Shown here in pieces: positions 10,358 through 24,228 of a stretch of DNA of 64,000 nucleotides. Under the pieces are notes generated by a model. That model had not been told where the DNA came from and did no database searches. It worked only from the letters and a program-made list of their open reading frames with translations. The position numbers and the translations under genes are program-made. Within the stretch, counting starts at the first letter, position 1. The number at the start of each line of letters is the position of its first letter. Source of the DNA: Dipteris shenzhenensis (taxonomy: Eukaryota; Polypodiophyta; Polypodiopsida; Gleicheniales); NCBI GenBank assembly GCA_047967505.1, contig CM106538.1, one strand, 5' to 3'.

Positions 10358-13300
10358 AAGAAGAACCACGGTGGTCTCTAGGCATATGCTGCATGATGTT
10401 AAAAATAGGTGACTCGCTCTCCACTAGACGAGTAGATGAGAGGCTGTAGCTGGTTGTTAGAAGAAACATAAGTCCACAATGAAAATGCTGTCAATAGTGA
10501 GAGGCAGTTAGCCTCAACCAGGACTAAGAGGTAGAGAAGACTATGAGACCACAGCTGAGTGGTATCGAGACCATTAGGCACGGGGATGCTACTAATATGT
10601 CATAGAGGACGAGCCTGTATGCCCAGCTTGGACTAGGTTACATAAGCAGGGAAGTGGTCCTTCTAGCACTAGGGCATGAGCTTACAAGGGGACAAGAACG
10701 TACATATATGCGCGAAGCGGCTATGTATATATTTGTCATGCTTACAAAAAGCCCCCCACCACATGTTGAAGTTTTATATTAGGCAGTTTCTTTTATATTG
10801 CTTCGCCAGGGATCCGCTCACTTGCTAAATACATTTAGGTGACGTATAGAACCTTTCGTACGTTGAAAGAAATGAGGTACGCAATTCCTGGATCATCTTG
10901 CATGCTCGAATAGTTAGCATTAGATTGGAGGGAGGATCACTATGATCTCCAAGAGAACTATGCGCGAAGTAGAGCTTTATGGTTCGTATACCATCAGCAC
11001 TCATAGTACCGGTCTCTGAGAATGGCATGGTAACCTTCATAAAATAAAATCCAGTAGTTGACAGTATAGCTATAGAGATCTTATCGCGTCTCAGTAGGTA
11101 ATGGTACTACTTTCAATATGTAGCTTGGAGTGTATATGTGCAACTGACATGGCCTATTAGTGATCTTAGAAGATATGTCCCAAGGTGGCCCACTACATAT
11201 TAATTTCTCAAATTTTTAATACGCAACGGCTTGGATATGCAAGCTAAGTCTCACGTAATCTTATTACATCAAGGAGTCTGAGACAAGAGAGTCATATTGA
11301 CATAGCCATGGTATTAGGGAGCCATATTTTCAATATATATAGCAATGGAAAACTGTGAAATCCCCTTATGCTCTAGTTTTTGAAGCTTGGATAACATTTA
11401 CATATCAATTGTAGTCCTTAACATGTCGAGATATGTATATGGGACTAGAAGTGGACATGGGACTTTAGCTCGCATCTACATTCACTATAAAATAGTCAAT
11501 GAATCTTTGAATTACTAATTGTACTATCATGTGACACTCAAAAAGATGATTTAGAGAATGGACATAAGTATATTGGATAGGACGAGCTGTTATTCCTTTG
11601 CCTCCTCTTGTATGACAGCCAAAACTAAAAGTTGATGTTGGATGGACCAGGACCTACAACTTATCCACCAAATGAATTATGGATTGTTGTGGGCACACCT
11701 TATGTGTAGGATTGTGAGCTTACTAGCATGCTTTTTAGAATACTACTGTAGATGGACATGGGTAACAAATGTATAGGGGCATTGAAGCCTGTCTTCCCAA
11801 AATGTGAGACTAATTATGGTTTCTTTTTTGGATGGTGGCAGGTGAGTCCCTATACTTCTCTGCGTGGTTTCTGGAGGAGCATGCATGATGGAGCCAGATG
11901 GTGACAATAGGATGGAAACTGAAACTATAAAGAACTGAATTTTTGGCTATCAGCTTTTTTCACTACCTTTTAATCTACAAATACTATTAATCCCATGGAT
12001 CGTATGGATGGAACTTCTCTTGATGATTTTTTGAAAACAGTTGGATATTTTGTGGCAAGTAGTTATTCCACATGTTCGGTTTGAAGCCTGCTTTGACTGA
12101 TATCCAAAATGAGAAAAACTAATTATGGAGGCCTTGACCTCCTTCTATTGACGAGCAGTTTTTTGTGGATAACTCTAGACAATGAACTTGACTTGGATAA
12201 GATAGCTCTTGGAAGCTACAAACATTTCTCTTAATCCTGAGGTTTTATACATAATGATCTTCTGACAGTATGAGGGCTAATGTTCTTTTTATGGAAATGA
12301 GGAAATGACTGCTTTTACATTGCATAGGTTATGTTTATAAATGACTTGGGCAGTTAGTAGAATATGGATGATATGTTTGATTGCCTTAGGGGATGAATGG
12401 GTTGAATGAGAATATGCTATTTCAGTTCCATTAAAATAGGACTAAATACTAGTAGTGAAGCTTAAGGGGAATAGTTCCAAGTAACCACCTAGAGATGACA
12501 AAATGGATTGGGGTAAGTACCATTTGCTCTTGCTTGGGCATATACTCATTATAATGGAAATTTACAAAAGAAAGAGCAGTAAGAGGTATTGATTGGAATT
12601 AGCTTGGCGTATTACCTATAGTCTTGGGATTGGGAACTAGAAGAGAAAGATTTATCTAAGAATGTACTGAAGTTGCATGTGAGTAGATAGGATAAAACAC
12701 ACACACACACACACTCCTCCCCTTGGGGACCCTTGTGACCCTAGGTGTGCATGATGGGTCCACATGACTTTTATGCTACGGCCCCCCACATTGGTATGGG
12801 AGAGGAGTATCCTATCACTTGTTTAACACTTTGATGACCTTGGATATTATTATTGAAAGTTGGAGAAAAAGGTGCCTTCACTTTGTTGGATTTTTTGGTC
12901 CTTTATGTTTACTGTGAGATTTGGTAAATTTGGAATGTCTTTTCCCCAAAGTTATTAATCAATGGGAATTAGTGGATGGTGGTTTCACATACATGATTCC
13001 TAGTAATTTCGAAACATGACAAATGGGAGTTAGAAATTGATGGGACCAAAAAGGATATTGTTGGAGGAATTTTAATGGACATGCTTGGCAAGGAAATGGC
13101 ACATGCTATGAGAGGAGCATGGTGGAAATATGGCCACGTAGCAAATATTAAACTAAGAGAGCATGCCCCTTAATGCAAGAGAAGGTACACTCTTCCTTCA
13201 CCTCTAAGATACTTACTGAAACGGCTTCCACACAGCTCCAAGAAATGTGTGAAACTTCACATATCCCCGCATATCTAAGAGCTCACCTCCATCTGCTTTG

Positions 13301-15380
13301 AACACTCACACAGCTCGAGGAAAACTACCCAAAAATCCTCACACCTTCAGATTTGCAAGGAGGCTCATCCCCCAATCGTCACTAATGAGTGCAAGGGCTA
13401 TGCGCATTGAGGAGCGTACTGTTTGAGCTCTTCCTTGGGATTCCTTAGCAGCCAGGCCATGCAGGAAGGAGACAGACTTACGACCCCATTCTTGAAGAGG
13501 GAGGCTACCAAGCAGCTCGACACTCAACCATGGGCATTCAGCCCTAGACGGATGAGCCCTTTCAGGTAAGCTTGCTTCATTACCCCTCGGCATTTCTTAC
13601 TCATTTTCACCCTAAGAACTCGACGATTCTCTTCACCGGGAAGTGGCCGTCATCTTTTCTCCACGTAGCTTGAAGAAAACAATATGGGAGCTTGTGTATC
13701 TGCCTCACTGATCGATCGTTTACCTTACATTAGATACAATTTCTCGTCTTGCCTCCTATCTTATCGGATGCTCTCCCCAAAACTATTCTCCGTATCATCT
13801 TGAAGGAGCATCTGGAAACACAATGATTTGTCAGGTTCGATACGTTGCTTTCTCTGAGCTTTAGGAAGAAAAAGTTTTGGCATACTAGCGTGGGCAATAC
13901 TGGACACAGTAGCTCATAGAAAAGAGTCTTCATTGCTTTTTGGAGCACATAGTGTATCACTAGTCGCTTTGTGGCCTCCTGGTTATTTAACAGTTTCTCG
14001 TGATTGCCCTATGTCTTGTGCAATGGCCCCTGGTCATTTGCACGTAGCTCAATGGTAGCATCCCGAATCATGCCCTTTGTGCCTGGAGAAAGATGATGGC
14101 AATATGTTTCCCCCCCCCTCCTAGTTACCATTGACACCCTTCGTCTCCTAACAGAAGAAATATTCATTCACACCGACCAGCCCAGCTACTTCCATTTTTT
14201 CAAGACTTGTTTTGGGCCCTTGGATGCTTCTAGCTTTTGAACTCTATGGTTTCTTAGGACCTAGGAACCTACGAGCTCACTAATGTAACACTTACTATTG
14301 AAAGAAGTACCCTGCTAACAGGTTTGGTCACTGGAATCGTTACGCAACTGTCGTTTGGCTTGAAGTGTATCTACTACATCACACAGTTTGTGACTACCGG
14401 TAGCAGCGACCCTTGGAGACGCTCCAATATCTATAGATGGTCGTAAGGCTTGTCGGACTCTACAAAATTGGTTGGTTGGATGCAATGCTTTTGCAGATCT
14501 CTGGGTATGCAGTAGTTTCATTTATTTACTTGGCTTTCTTTGTGTTTCCTAGCTCTACTACTGAGTGAGCAATCGGTGAGGAAGCCATGCACTGCTACTA
14601 ATATACTTGGCTACAAACACGACGTTTATTTGAGTAGAATGTGAGAAACTACTCTGTAGAGAAGTTGCGTAGAGCAAACGCCTTAGCATCGATGTCACTA
14701 CCGAGCTTTTTCCTCCTCTGGGTCGCATATACTATACTTTATGCATGCAACTAGCCTCCTTCCAGAGACCCTCGAGGTAGATGCACGGAGACTTCTACAA
14801 ACTCTCTCCCCTGTATGTGAATGCAGAGAGATACCTCCTGGGAAAGTTGTAAGTGCTCATTTACCTTGGAATCGACAACCTCTTACTCTTTTTCGATCCA
14901 AAATTGACTTCAATTGAGATCTCCCTTTGACCATGATATACAGATTGATCGGAAAGTCCTTTTGCATATTATCTACTAACACAGGCTCATTTTGGAGACA
15001 CTACTGTTAAGGGAGTATTGTTTTGTTTACTGTACTTTATGGGACTTTTTGCATGCGTACTTATTGGGTGATCCTTCCCGTGCCCTTTCCTTTTCCTTTT
15101 TCTTGTTGGGTGCATTCTTTCATGATATTCATGTACTTAGCCATTTAATAACCTTTGATTGGGATGATGGAAGTTGATATGATCTCAGGTACCCCATGCT
15201 TGAGGGGATCACTAGAAAAAGGTTTGGACCCTTGATGATTTAGTATATTGTTGAACTAATTCTTCGGATACACTTGGACATGTTGTGATCATGGTAGTTT
15301 GCCTTGTATGGAGAGAATCTACAATGGAATGTAATAGCTATTTACTAAGCGAAGAGAATAGTCTTGGGACCTTATGCAAA
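10358..15380. other. Unassigned 5-kb stretch
   Basis: I found no gene, RNA or recognisable element. Frames do not exceed about 85 codons (for example 13339-13593 and 13730-13960 on the minus strand) and carry no motif. A short (AC)n run lies near 12696-12713. It could be old transposon or unique intergenic DNA. Confidence 0.4.
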
Positions 15381-15706
15381 TACTGGAAGGCAAGAATCAT
15401 ACACATTGAGGATCTCCATAGGCATTTCCTAGTTGGGCCTACATATGTCTAATAATGGAATTGAAACTGCATCTATGGCTTCGTTGTTTACACTTCACTT
15501 TTGCGAACTAGCTAATTGCAGTAATTTACCGGTTGTAACAGAATACTGGAAGGCAAGAATCATACACATTGAGGATCTCCATAGGCATTTCCTAGTTGGG
15601 CCTACATATGTCTAATAATGGAATTGAAACTGCATCTATGGCTTCGTTGTTTACACTTCACTTTTGCGAACTAGCTAATTGCAGTAATTTACCGGTTGTA
15701 ACAGCA
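15381..15706. repeat. Perfect 163-bp tandem duplication
   Basis: Two head-to-tail copies (15381-15543 and 15544-15706), each starting TACTGGAAGGCAAGAATC, with no difference that I could see. Identical copies imply a very recent duplication, or an assembly or read error. Confidence 0.92.
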
Positions 15707-15925
15707 ACAACTTTTAGCTATTTGTTAGAGAGTATAACTTCTACTACAAATGTTCGATTGATACACTTCCAAAATAAAAATTATAGCTTGTCCAAAGATT
15801 ACTTGAGAGCGTAGTAATTTACTGGCTATAACAAAACAGCAACTTTTAGCTGTTTTGTAGAAGGTATAACTTTTGTTATAAATGCCTGATCGATATGCTT
15901 TCAAAAGAAAAATTATAGCTCGTCC
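15692..15925. repeat. Diverged tandem duplication of about 115 bp
   Basis: The segment beginning AGTAATTTACCGGTTGTAAC at about 15692 recurs from about 15810 as AGTAATTTACTGGCTATAAC. It continues in parallel through the TATAACTT and AAAATTATAGCT blocks, with many substitutions. It is older than the neighbouring 163-bp duplication and overlaps its end. Confidence 0.75.
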
Positions 15926-16778
15926 ATAGATCTGCAGCTTCTCAGTTCAAGTTAGAATGCGATTCTTTATGTATCAGAAGATATGCAGCATGCAATATGG
16001 CTGTCCACAAATGTCTGACACTACTTGAGAATGGAGTCCTTTGTAAAATTGATTACCATTTTCTTATAACATCCTCTATTTTGGGATAGTAAAAAACATG
16101 TTATCTAATTCAGGATGTACTTTAGACATGCTTCATCTTAACCCCCCATATGGATATAGATGTCTTGAGAATTACTTGTATAAGCACTTGATAAAATTTA
16201 TAAATGCCAACTACCTTGAAAATGCTAAGATTTTATTAATGCTAATCTAGATTGAGTGACAAGGATAACAACGGTGTGCCAGCCTTGAAGCCTGGCTTCC
16301 ACATTAAAAATGTATTGTTCTAACTTTCATTTTTGTTGTGATGGTGCCAGATGAGCTGGCACACCTCTCCATTGAATTTGCAAGTAGTCTTGGGCATGGT
16401 ATTGCAGGCAAGGATGTTGGCAACCTTAAAGGATACACTTGGGAGACTTATGATGAGAGATATAGTACTCTTGACCCTATCATGCACACTTAGAGAAATA
16501 TATATGTTAGCAATGAGAACTGAAAATTGAACTACCTTGTAACTTGTTGAATTTAGATACTATGGTATGGTTTTTGCCATTGGGGAAATTGATAAGGAGT
16601 TATTCTCTTGGATTCTTGATTAGAGATATAGCTATAAATTATTCTCTTGGATTCTCGATTAGAAATGTAGCTAGAGTAATTAGATAGAATTCTTCTTACT
16701 TAGTGATTCTCTTTGCTGCACCCTTAAGCATTAACATAAATAGAATTATAGTCATGATTAAACAATGGTTGCCAAGGG
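15926..16778. other. Unassigned AT-rich sequence
   Basis: No gene seen. A short local duplication of the TTATTCTCTTGGATTCT type lies near 16600-16660. Homology to the left inverted-repeat arm starts only at 16779. Confidence 0.4.
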
Positions 16779-18614
16779 TGACATACCGATACTTATTAGC
16801 TCCTTCCCCCCCCCCATGCCATTACTTTATTTATACAACCCCCCATTACCTTATCTTTTAAAACCCATTACTTTGTACATCCCCCCCATGCCATTACTTT
16901 ATGTATTTAACCCCCATTATTATATCTTTCAAAACCCTTTACTTTGTACACACCCCCCTCCCATGCTTCCCATTTTTGCCATTCCTTCACTTATACAACC
17001 CCCCTTTACGTTTTTTTGAAAAACCCATTACTTTATACAAACTATACAAACCCAAATCATTCCCCCGCCCCCCCTCTTATTTTATTTATACAACCCCCAT
17101 TACTTTATTATTCCTCCCCTCCCATTACTTTATATTAACCCCCCTTACTTTCTTTTCTTTTTTGCCATTAGTTTAATCTTTCATGCCCCTCCCCCTCCTC
17201 TTTTCTCCTATTAATTTGTTATCCTTTCTTATAAGCATTAATTCTTACTAGTTAATAGCATTTTTTATATTGCTCTCATTTTACTTTTAATAATATACTT
17301 TATGGCATTTTTATTGCTTCCTATTTCTTATCTTCTTCTTTTACACCATCTCTTACACATATACACATGCACGCTTTCTTCTTTGTTGTTTTTTACACAC
17401 ACACATTCACATTAACATACACACACTTGGGACACACTTATCACATCTCCCCTCCCCCCTCTGCTTTCTTATAAGCATTAATTCTTAACTAGTTATTAGT
17501 ATTATTTATAGCCCCTTTATTTTATTTTTATTAATATTATTTATGTCATTCTTATTGGCCTCCTATTTCTTATCTTCTTCTTTTACACACGCACTTACAC
17601 ATAAACACACACACTTTCTTTTTTTTTTGTTCTTAACACACACACACACACACATTAACATACACACACTTATGCGCCACCCCCTCGCCCACCCCCCCTC
17701 CCCCCCGTGCTCTTCTGCCTTCACTTAGATTAGGTACCTTAATGTTATGGCATACTTTATATTATTTATTGACATTATGCTAATTCATATGCATTAGTTG
17801 ATTGGCATTACACTTTTTCTTAAGCTTACATTTTCCTCTCTATGCCTCACATGCACCACTTACAAACTTAAACACACTCTTAGACTTTCCATATATTCTC
17901 CTATATAACCGAAGACCCAACCCAGCCCCTCTCCCTCTTCTGCCTTCATTTAGATTATGTAACTTAATGTTGTGGTGCAGTTTATATTATTTATTGACAT
18001 TATACCAATGCATATGCATTAGTATTTTGGCATTATACTTTTTCTTAAGCTTACGTTTTCCTCTCAATGCCTCACACGCACCACTTACAAACATAAACAC
18101 ACTCTTAAACCTTTCCATATACACTTGTATACAACCTAAGACCCAACCCAAACTACTAAACCCCCCCCTTCCCAACATCTCCCAACGCACTTCCCACTAC
18201 CTTCAAATGAAATCTAATGCTTTCATACCCTTCACAAGTGGTGTTCAAATGTCTTCTTACATGCATTCTTCAGTAGCGGTCGAACGTCCTCTTTGTGGGA
18301 CCAAACTGTATTGTTGTTCTTCTACTAATAAATACATTTTTAAATTCCTATTCTTTTTACTTATATATATATATATATATATATCCATTTATTTACTTGT
18401 CTCTTATGCATATCAATTGGGTGATTTAACTTATATATTGTCCCTTATGTAATTAATATTATCCCCTATGTATATCAATTTCGAGATTAGTTAACTTATG
18501 TTGGTTTGGCTCGAAAATACATGATGTATTAATAATTAATTAATGTATAAATTTTTTCCTCTTTTAAGCTTTACTTTTTCAATCTCCTTCTAATTTCTTC
18601 TTTTTATTATAAAA
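16779..18614 (+). repeat. Right arm of the large inverted repeat
   Basis: Reverse-complement match of 1525-2535. It starts TGACATACCGATAC and ends at the TTATTATAAAA block. It holds an internal duplication absent from the left arm: the TTCTTATAAGCATTAATTCT block occurs near 17228 and 17467, and a TTAAGCTTACATTTTCCTC-type block near 17820 and 18047. Long C runs alternate with TTACTTTAT. The frame 17802-18452 (216 codons) is low-complexity and not a credible gene. Confidence 0.85.
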
Positions 18615-19639
18615 CCCTTCAAGTCTTCTCATCTCTCCTCTCCCTCTAGTCATGTACCTTACCCTCTTCCTAAAGTCTTCTCATTTCGCCTCTCTCTCTA
18701 GTCATGTACCTTCCCTCTCCATCACGTCTTCTCACCCCTATCTCTCTAGTCGTGTACCTTCCCTCTCCATCACATCTTCTCACCTCTCTTCTCTCTCTAT
18801 TCACATGTCTTCCACTCTAACTCACCTCCCCTCTCTTTCTCTCACTCTTCTTTCTCTCTATGTCCACTTCACTCCCTTCCCTCTTCTCTCACCTAGGGGC
18901 CGCGGCCCCCAAGAGTCCTTTCTCTCTCTTCCTTCTCTCTCTCTCCCCTCCCCTTCCCTCCTTGCTCTCACTCCTCTCCCTCCCTTACTCCTCTCACTCT
19001 CCTCTCATCCCTGGGGGCCGCGGCTGCCAGGGCTTCTATCTCTCTCTCCTCTCCTCCCCTCACTTTCTGTCTCTCCTCCCCTCATTCCTCTCACTTCTCT
19101 CACCTTCTATCTATCTCTCCTCTCCTCCCCTTCTACCCTCCCCTCACTTTCTCTCTCTCTCTCTCTCCTCCCCTCATTCCTCTCACTTCTCACCTACCCT
19201 CCCCTCACTTTCTCTTTCTCTCTCCTCCCCTCATTCCTCTGACTTCTCTCACCTGTGGAGTTCGCGGCCGCCAAGGCTTCTCCTCTATCCTTTCTATCCT
19301 CTCTCTTTCCTCAATTTCTCTCTCTCCTCTCCCTCCCCTCACTCCTCTGTCTCTCTCCTCTCCTATCTCTCTCTCCTCCCCTCCCCTTTCCCTCACTCCC
19401 CTCCCTCCACTCACTTTCTCTCTCTATCCTCTCCTCCCTCCACTCATTCCTCTCACCCCTGGGGGCCGTGGCCGCCAGAGCTCCTCCTTCTCTCTCCTCT
19501 ATCTCCTCACTCCCCTCTCTTCCCTCACTTTCTCTCTCTACTCTCCCTCTCCTCACTCCTCTTTCTCTCTCCCTCCCCTCATTCTCTCTCTTCTCTCCCT
19601 TTCCTCACTCCTCTCACCCTGGGGGCCACGGCTGCCAGG

Positions 19640-19690
<51 letters not shown>

Positions 19691-20785
19691 CCCTCACTCC
19701 TCTCTCTCTCTCTCTCTCTCCCCTCCCTCTCTATGCTGCCCTCTCTCTCTCAGCCCCGCTCAGCCCCTACCGCTGAGCCCCTCTGCCTCAACCACCCCTC
19801 ACCCGCTCCTCTCCGCCTCTCTCCTGCTAGCCTTACTCAGCCCCTCCCTCTAGCCCCCGATAGCCCCTGCCCAACCCCTCCCGCTAGCCCCTATCACTCA
19901 GGCCCTCCCACTAGCCCCTCTGCCTCAGCCACCCCTCACCCGCTCCTCTTCGCCTCTCTGTGCTTTGCCTATGCTCCCCTCCCCTACCATCTCCCCTCCC
20001 TCTCTACACTGCCCTCCCTCTCTTAGCCCTGCTCAGTAGCCCCTCCCACTAGCCCTCGATAGCCCCCCCTCCCCTACCGTCTCCCCTCCCTCTCTACATT
20101 GCCCTCCCTCTCTCAGCCTCGCTCAGCCCCTCCCGCTAGCCCCTGCTCAGCCCCTCCCGTTAGCCCCTATCGCTCAGCGCCTCCCGCTAGCCCCTCCGCC
20201 TCGGCCACCCCTCACCCGCTCCTCTCTGCCTCTCTCCAGCTTACCTCAGCCACCCCTCACCTCCTTCTCACTTTCCGCCTCCGCCATGCCTCAGCCTCAG
20301 CCACCCCTCCACCTTGCCTCGCCTCAGCCTCGCCTCACTCTTCGCCTCGCCTCCCCTCACCTCCTTCTCTGCTTCCTCCCTCTGCCGCCACCTCCCCCTC
20401 CTACCCCAGCAGCTTCCTCCCCTCCATCCCCCCACCTCGTGCTCAAACCTCTCTCTCTCATACCCTTCTCTCTCTCCTCCCTCCCTCCTTTCCTCCCTCT
20501 CTCTCCCCCTCCACCCCTCCATCCCCCCACCTCCCTCTCGAACCTCTCTCTCTCATACCCCCCCTCTCTCTCCTCCCTCCCTCCTTTCCTCCCTCTCTCT
20601 CCCCCCTCCACTTCCCTCTTCCTCCTGGAGGCCGCGATCCCTAAGGCTCCTCTCTTTCTCTCTAAACTTTCTCTCTCTCTCTCTAGTTCCTCTCACCTCT
20701 CTCTCTCATACCCGCCTCTCTCTCTCCTCCCTCCCTTCTTTCCTCCCTCTCTCTCCTCCCTCCAGTTCTTTCTTCCTCCTAGAGG
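18615..20785. repeat. 2.2-kb polypyrimidine tract with GC-rich punctuation
   Basis: The plus strand is almost wholly C and T (CTCTCTC, CCTCCC). Conserved GC-rich islands interrupt it: GGGGCCGCGGCC near 18896, GGGGGCCGCGGCTGCC near 19012, CGCGGCCGCC near 19263, GGGGGCCGTGGCCGCC near 19460, GGGGGCCACGGCTGCC near 19620 and GGAGGCCGCGATCCC near 20625. The last stretch runs straight into the satellite. Frames of up to 388 codons here are Ser/Leu/Pro low-complexity artefacts. Confidence 0.9.
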
Positions 20786-23700
20786 CAAAAATGGTAAAAC
20801 GGTATTTAATGCTCAATCAACCATGCAATGCATATCTGATCGGCATAATACTTTACTTGCACCTCAACCTAGGTAATATTGACTTGTTTAAAAAAAGGCA
20901 CACCCATCATATAAGTACTTGGTTGGATAACACACCTAAGGGCGTGTTTTTTTACGGATGTGCATATCACTAGGGGGGAAAGGGTGTATAATGCATGATC
21001 AATCATGCAAAGCATATCCAATGGTCACAATACTTTTCATGCACCTCAACCTAGTTTAACTTGACTTGGGTCACAATTTGTTGCACGCACCTCAACCTAG
21101 TTGAAACGGACTTGCGTGCAAAGTGGAGCCCCCATCTGAGAAGTACTTGTTTGAATAACACACCTAGGACCGTGTTTTTTTATGGTTGTGCATGACACTA
21201 AGGCGAAAACGGTGTTTTATGCTTGATCGACAATGCAAAGCATATCCGATGGGTACAATACTTTGCACACACCTTCAACTAGGTGGAATTCACTTACATG
21301 CAAAGTGGCATGCCCATCCCATAAGTACTTGATCGGATAACATACCTAGTAGCGTGTTTTTTTACGGCACACCTAGGACCGTGTTTTTTTATGGTTGTGC
21401 ATGACACTAAGGCGAAAACGGTGTTTTATGCTTGATCGACAATGCAAAGCATATCTGATCGGTACAATACTTTGCACACACCTTCAACTAGTTGGAATTC
21501 ACTTACATGCAAAGTGGCATGCCCATCCCATAAGTACTTGATCGGATAACATACCTAGTAGCGTGGTTTTTTACGGATGTGCATGACACTAGAGCAAAAA
21601 TGGTATTTAATGCTCGATTGACACTGCAAAAGATATCCGATGGGCACAATACTTTTCCTACGCCTTAACCTAGGTGGTATTGACATGTTTTCAAAGAGGC
21701 ACACCCATCCAATAAGTACTTGGTCAGATAACACACCTAAGGGCGTGCTTTTTTACGGAATGTGCATATCACTAGGGGAAAAATGGTATATAATGCATGA
21801 TCGACCATGCAAAGCATATCCGATGGTCACAATATTTTGCATGCACTTCAACCTAGTTGACACGGACTTGCGTGCAAAGTGGAGCTCCCATCTGAGAAGT
21901 ACTTGTTTGAATAAGACACCTAGGACTGTGTTTTTTTATGGTTGTGCATAACACAAGAGCAAAAACGGTGTTTTATACTTGATCGACAATGTAAAGCATA
22001 TCTGATGGGCACAATACTTTGCACACACCTTCAACTAGGTGGAATTTACTTACATGCAAAGTGGTCCACCCATCCCATAAGTACTTCATCGGATAATATA
22101 CCTAGCAGTGTGTTTTTTTATGGATGTGCATGACACGAGCAAAAATGGTATTTAATGCTTGATCGACAATGCAAAGGATATTCGATGGGCACAATACTTT
22201 TCCTACACCTTAACCTAGGTGATATTGACATGTTCTCAAAGAGGCACGCCCATCCAATAAGTACTTGGTTAGATAACATACCTAAGGGCATGCTTTTTTA
22301 CGGATGTGCATATCACTAGGGGAAAAACGGTGTATAATGTGTGATCGACCATGCAAACCATATTTGATGGTCACAATACTTTGCAAGCATCTCAACCTAG
22401 TTGAAACGGACTTGCATGCAAAGTGGAGCCCCCATCTGAGAAGTACTTGTTTAAATAACACACCTAGGACCGTGTTTTTTATGGTTGTGTATGACATAAA
22501 GGCAAAACCGGTATTTTATGCTTGATCGACAATGCAAAGCATATCCGATGGCATAATACTTTGCACATACATTAAACTAGGTGAAATTGACTCACATGCA
22601 TAGTGAAGCGCCCATCCCATAAGTACTTGATCGGATAACGTACCTAGTAGCGTGTGTTTTTTTACGGATGTGCATGACACTAGAGCAAAAATGGTATTTA
22701 ATCCTCGATCGACAATGAAAAGGATATCCGATGGGCACAATACTTTTCCTACGCCTCAACCTAGGTGGTATTGACATGTTGTGAAAGAGGCACACCCATC
22801 CAATAAGTACTTGGTCAGCTAACACCCCTAAGGGCATGCTTTTTTACGGATGTGCATATCACTAGGGAAAAAACGGTGTATAATGTGTGATCGACCATGC
22901 AAAGCATATCTGATGGTCACAATACTTTGCACGCACCTAAACCTAATTGAAACGGACTTGCGTGCAAAGTGGAGCCTCCATCTAAGAAGTACTTGTTTGA
23001 ATAACACACCTAGGACCATGTTTTTTTATGGTAGTGCATTATACTAAGGCAAAAATGGTGTTTTATGCTTGATCGACAATGCAAAGCATATTCGATGGGC
23101 ATAATACTTTGCACACACCTTAAACTAGGTGAAATTGACTTACATGGAAAGTGGAGCACCCATCCCATAAGTACTTGATCGGATAACATACCTAGCATCG
23201 AGTTTTTTTATGGATGTGCATGACACTAAGGCAAAAATGGTATTTAATGCTCGATCGACCATGCAAAGAATATCTGATGGACACACTACTTTTCCTATGC
23301 CTCAACCTAGGTGGTATTGACATGTTTCAAAGAGACACACCCATCCGATAAGTACTTGGTCAGATAACATATTTAAGGGCGTGTTTTTCTGCGGATGTGC
23401 ATCACTATGGGAAAAATGGTGGATAATGCGTGATCGACCATGCAAAGCATATCCGATGGTCACAATACTTTGCATGCACCTCAGCCTAGTTGAAAGAGAC
23501 TTGCGTGCAAAGTGGATCCCCCATCTAACAAGTACTTATTTGAATAACACACCTAGGAGCGTGTTTTTTTATGGTTGTGCATGACACTAAGGCAAAAACG
23601 GTGTTTTATGCTTGATCAATAATGCAAAGCATATCCGATGGGCACAATACATTGCACACACCTTCAACTAGGTGGAATTGACTTACATGCAAAGTGGCGT

Positions 23701-24228
23701 GCCCATCCCATAAGTACTTGATAGGATAACATATCTAGCAGCGTGTTTTTTTACGGATGTGCATGACATGAGCAAAAATGGTATTTAATGCTCGATCGAC
23801 CATGCAAAGAATATCCGATGGGCACAATACTTTTCCTATGCCTCAACCTAGGTGGCATTGAAATGTTCTCAAAGAGGCACACCCATCGGATAAGTAATTG
23901 GTCAGATAACATACCTAAGGGCATGTTTTTTTGCAAATGTGCATATCACTACGGAAAAAACGGTGGATAATGCGTGATCGACCATGCAAAGCATATCCGA
24001 TGGTCACAATACTTTGACGCACCTCAACCTAGATAAAATGGACTTGGGTGCAAAGTGGATCCCCCATCTAAGAAGTACTTATTTGAATAAGACACCTAGG
24101 ACCATGTTTTTTTATGGTTGTGCATGACACTAAGCCAAAAACGGTGTTTTATGCTTGATCGACAATGCAAAGCATATCCAATGGGCACAATACTTTGCAC
24201 ACACCTTCAACTAGGTGGAATTGACTAA
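20786..24228 (+). repeat. Satellite array, block 1 (about 182-bp monomers, ABC trimers)
   Basis: Head-to-tail monomers of 179-184 bp share a GTGTTTTTTTA core, GATCGAC, ATGCAAAGCATATCCGATGG and AAGTACTTG. Three types recur in fixed order. A has GATGTGCATATCACTAGGGG and CAACCTAGTTGAA. B has GGTTGTGCATGACACTAAGG and a GGAATTGACTTACATG-type segment. C has an AAAATGGTATTTAATGCTCG-type segment and ACTTTTCCTA. One higher-order unit is about 546 bp. Irregularities: an A monomer at 20944 has about 45 extra bp, and a truncated B is joined to a second B near 21360. Confidence 0.93.

Noticed and set aside
17802-18452. 216-codon plus-strand frame in the inverted-repeat arm
   Set aside because: Low-complexity, duplicated sequence without a motif. 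The homologous left arm does not keep the frame.
18860-20026. 388-codon plus-strand frame, Ser/Leu/Pro-rich
   Set aside because: It is a by-product of the polypyrimidine tract, where C and T codons contain no stops. Overlapping frames are equally open.
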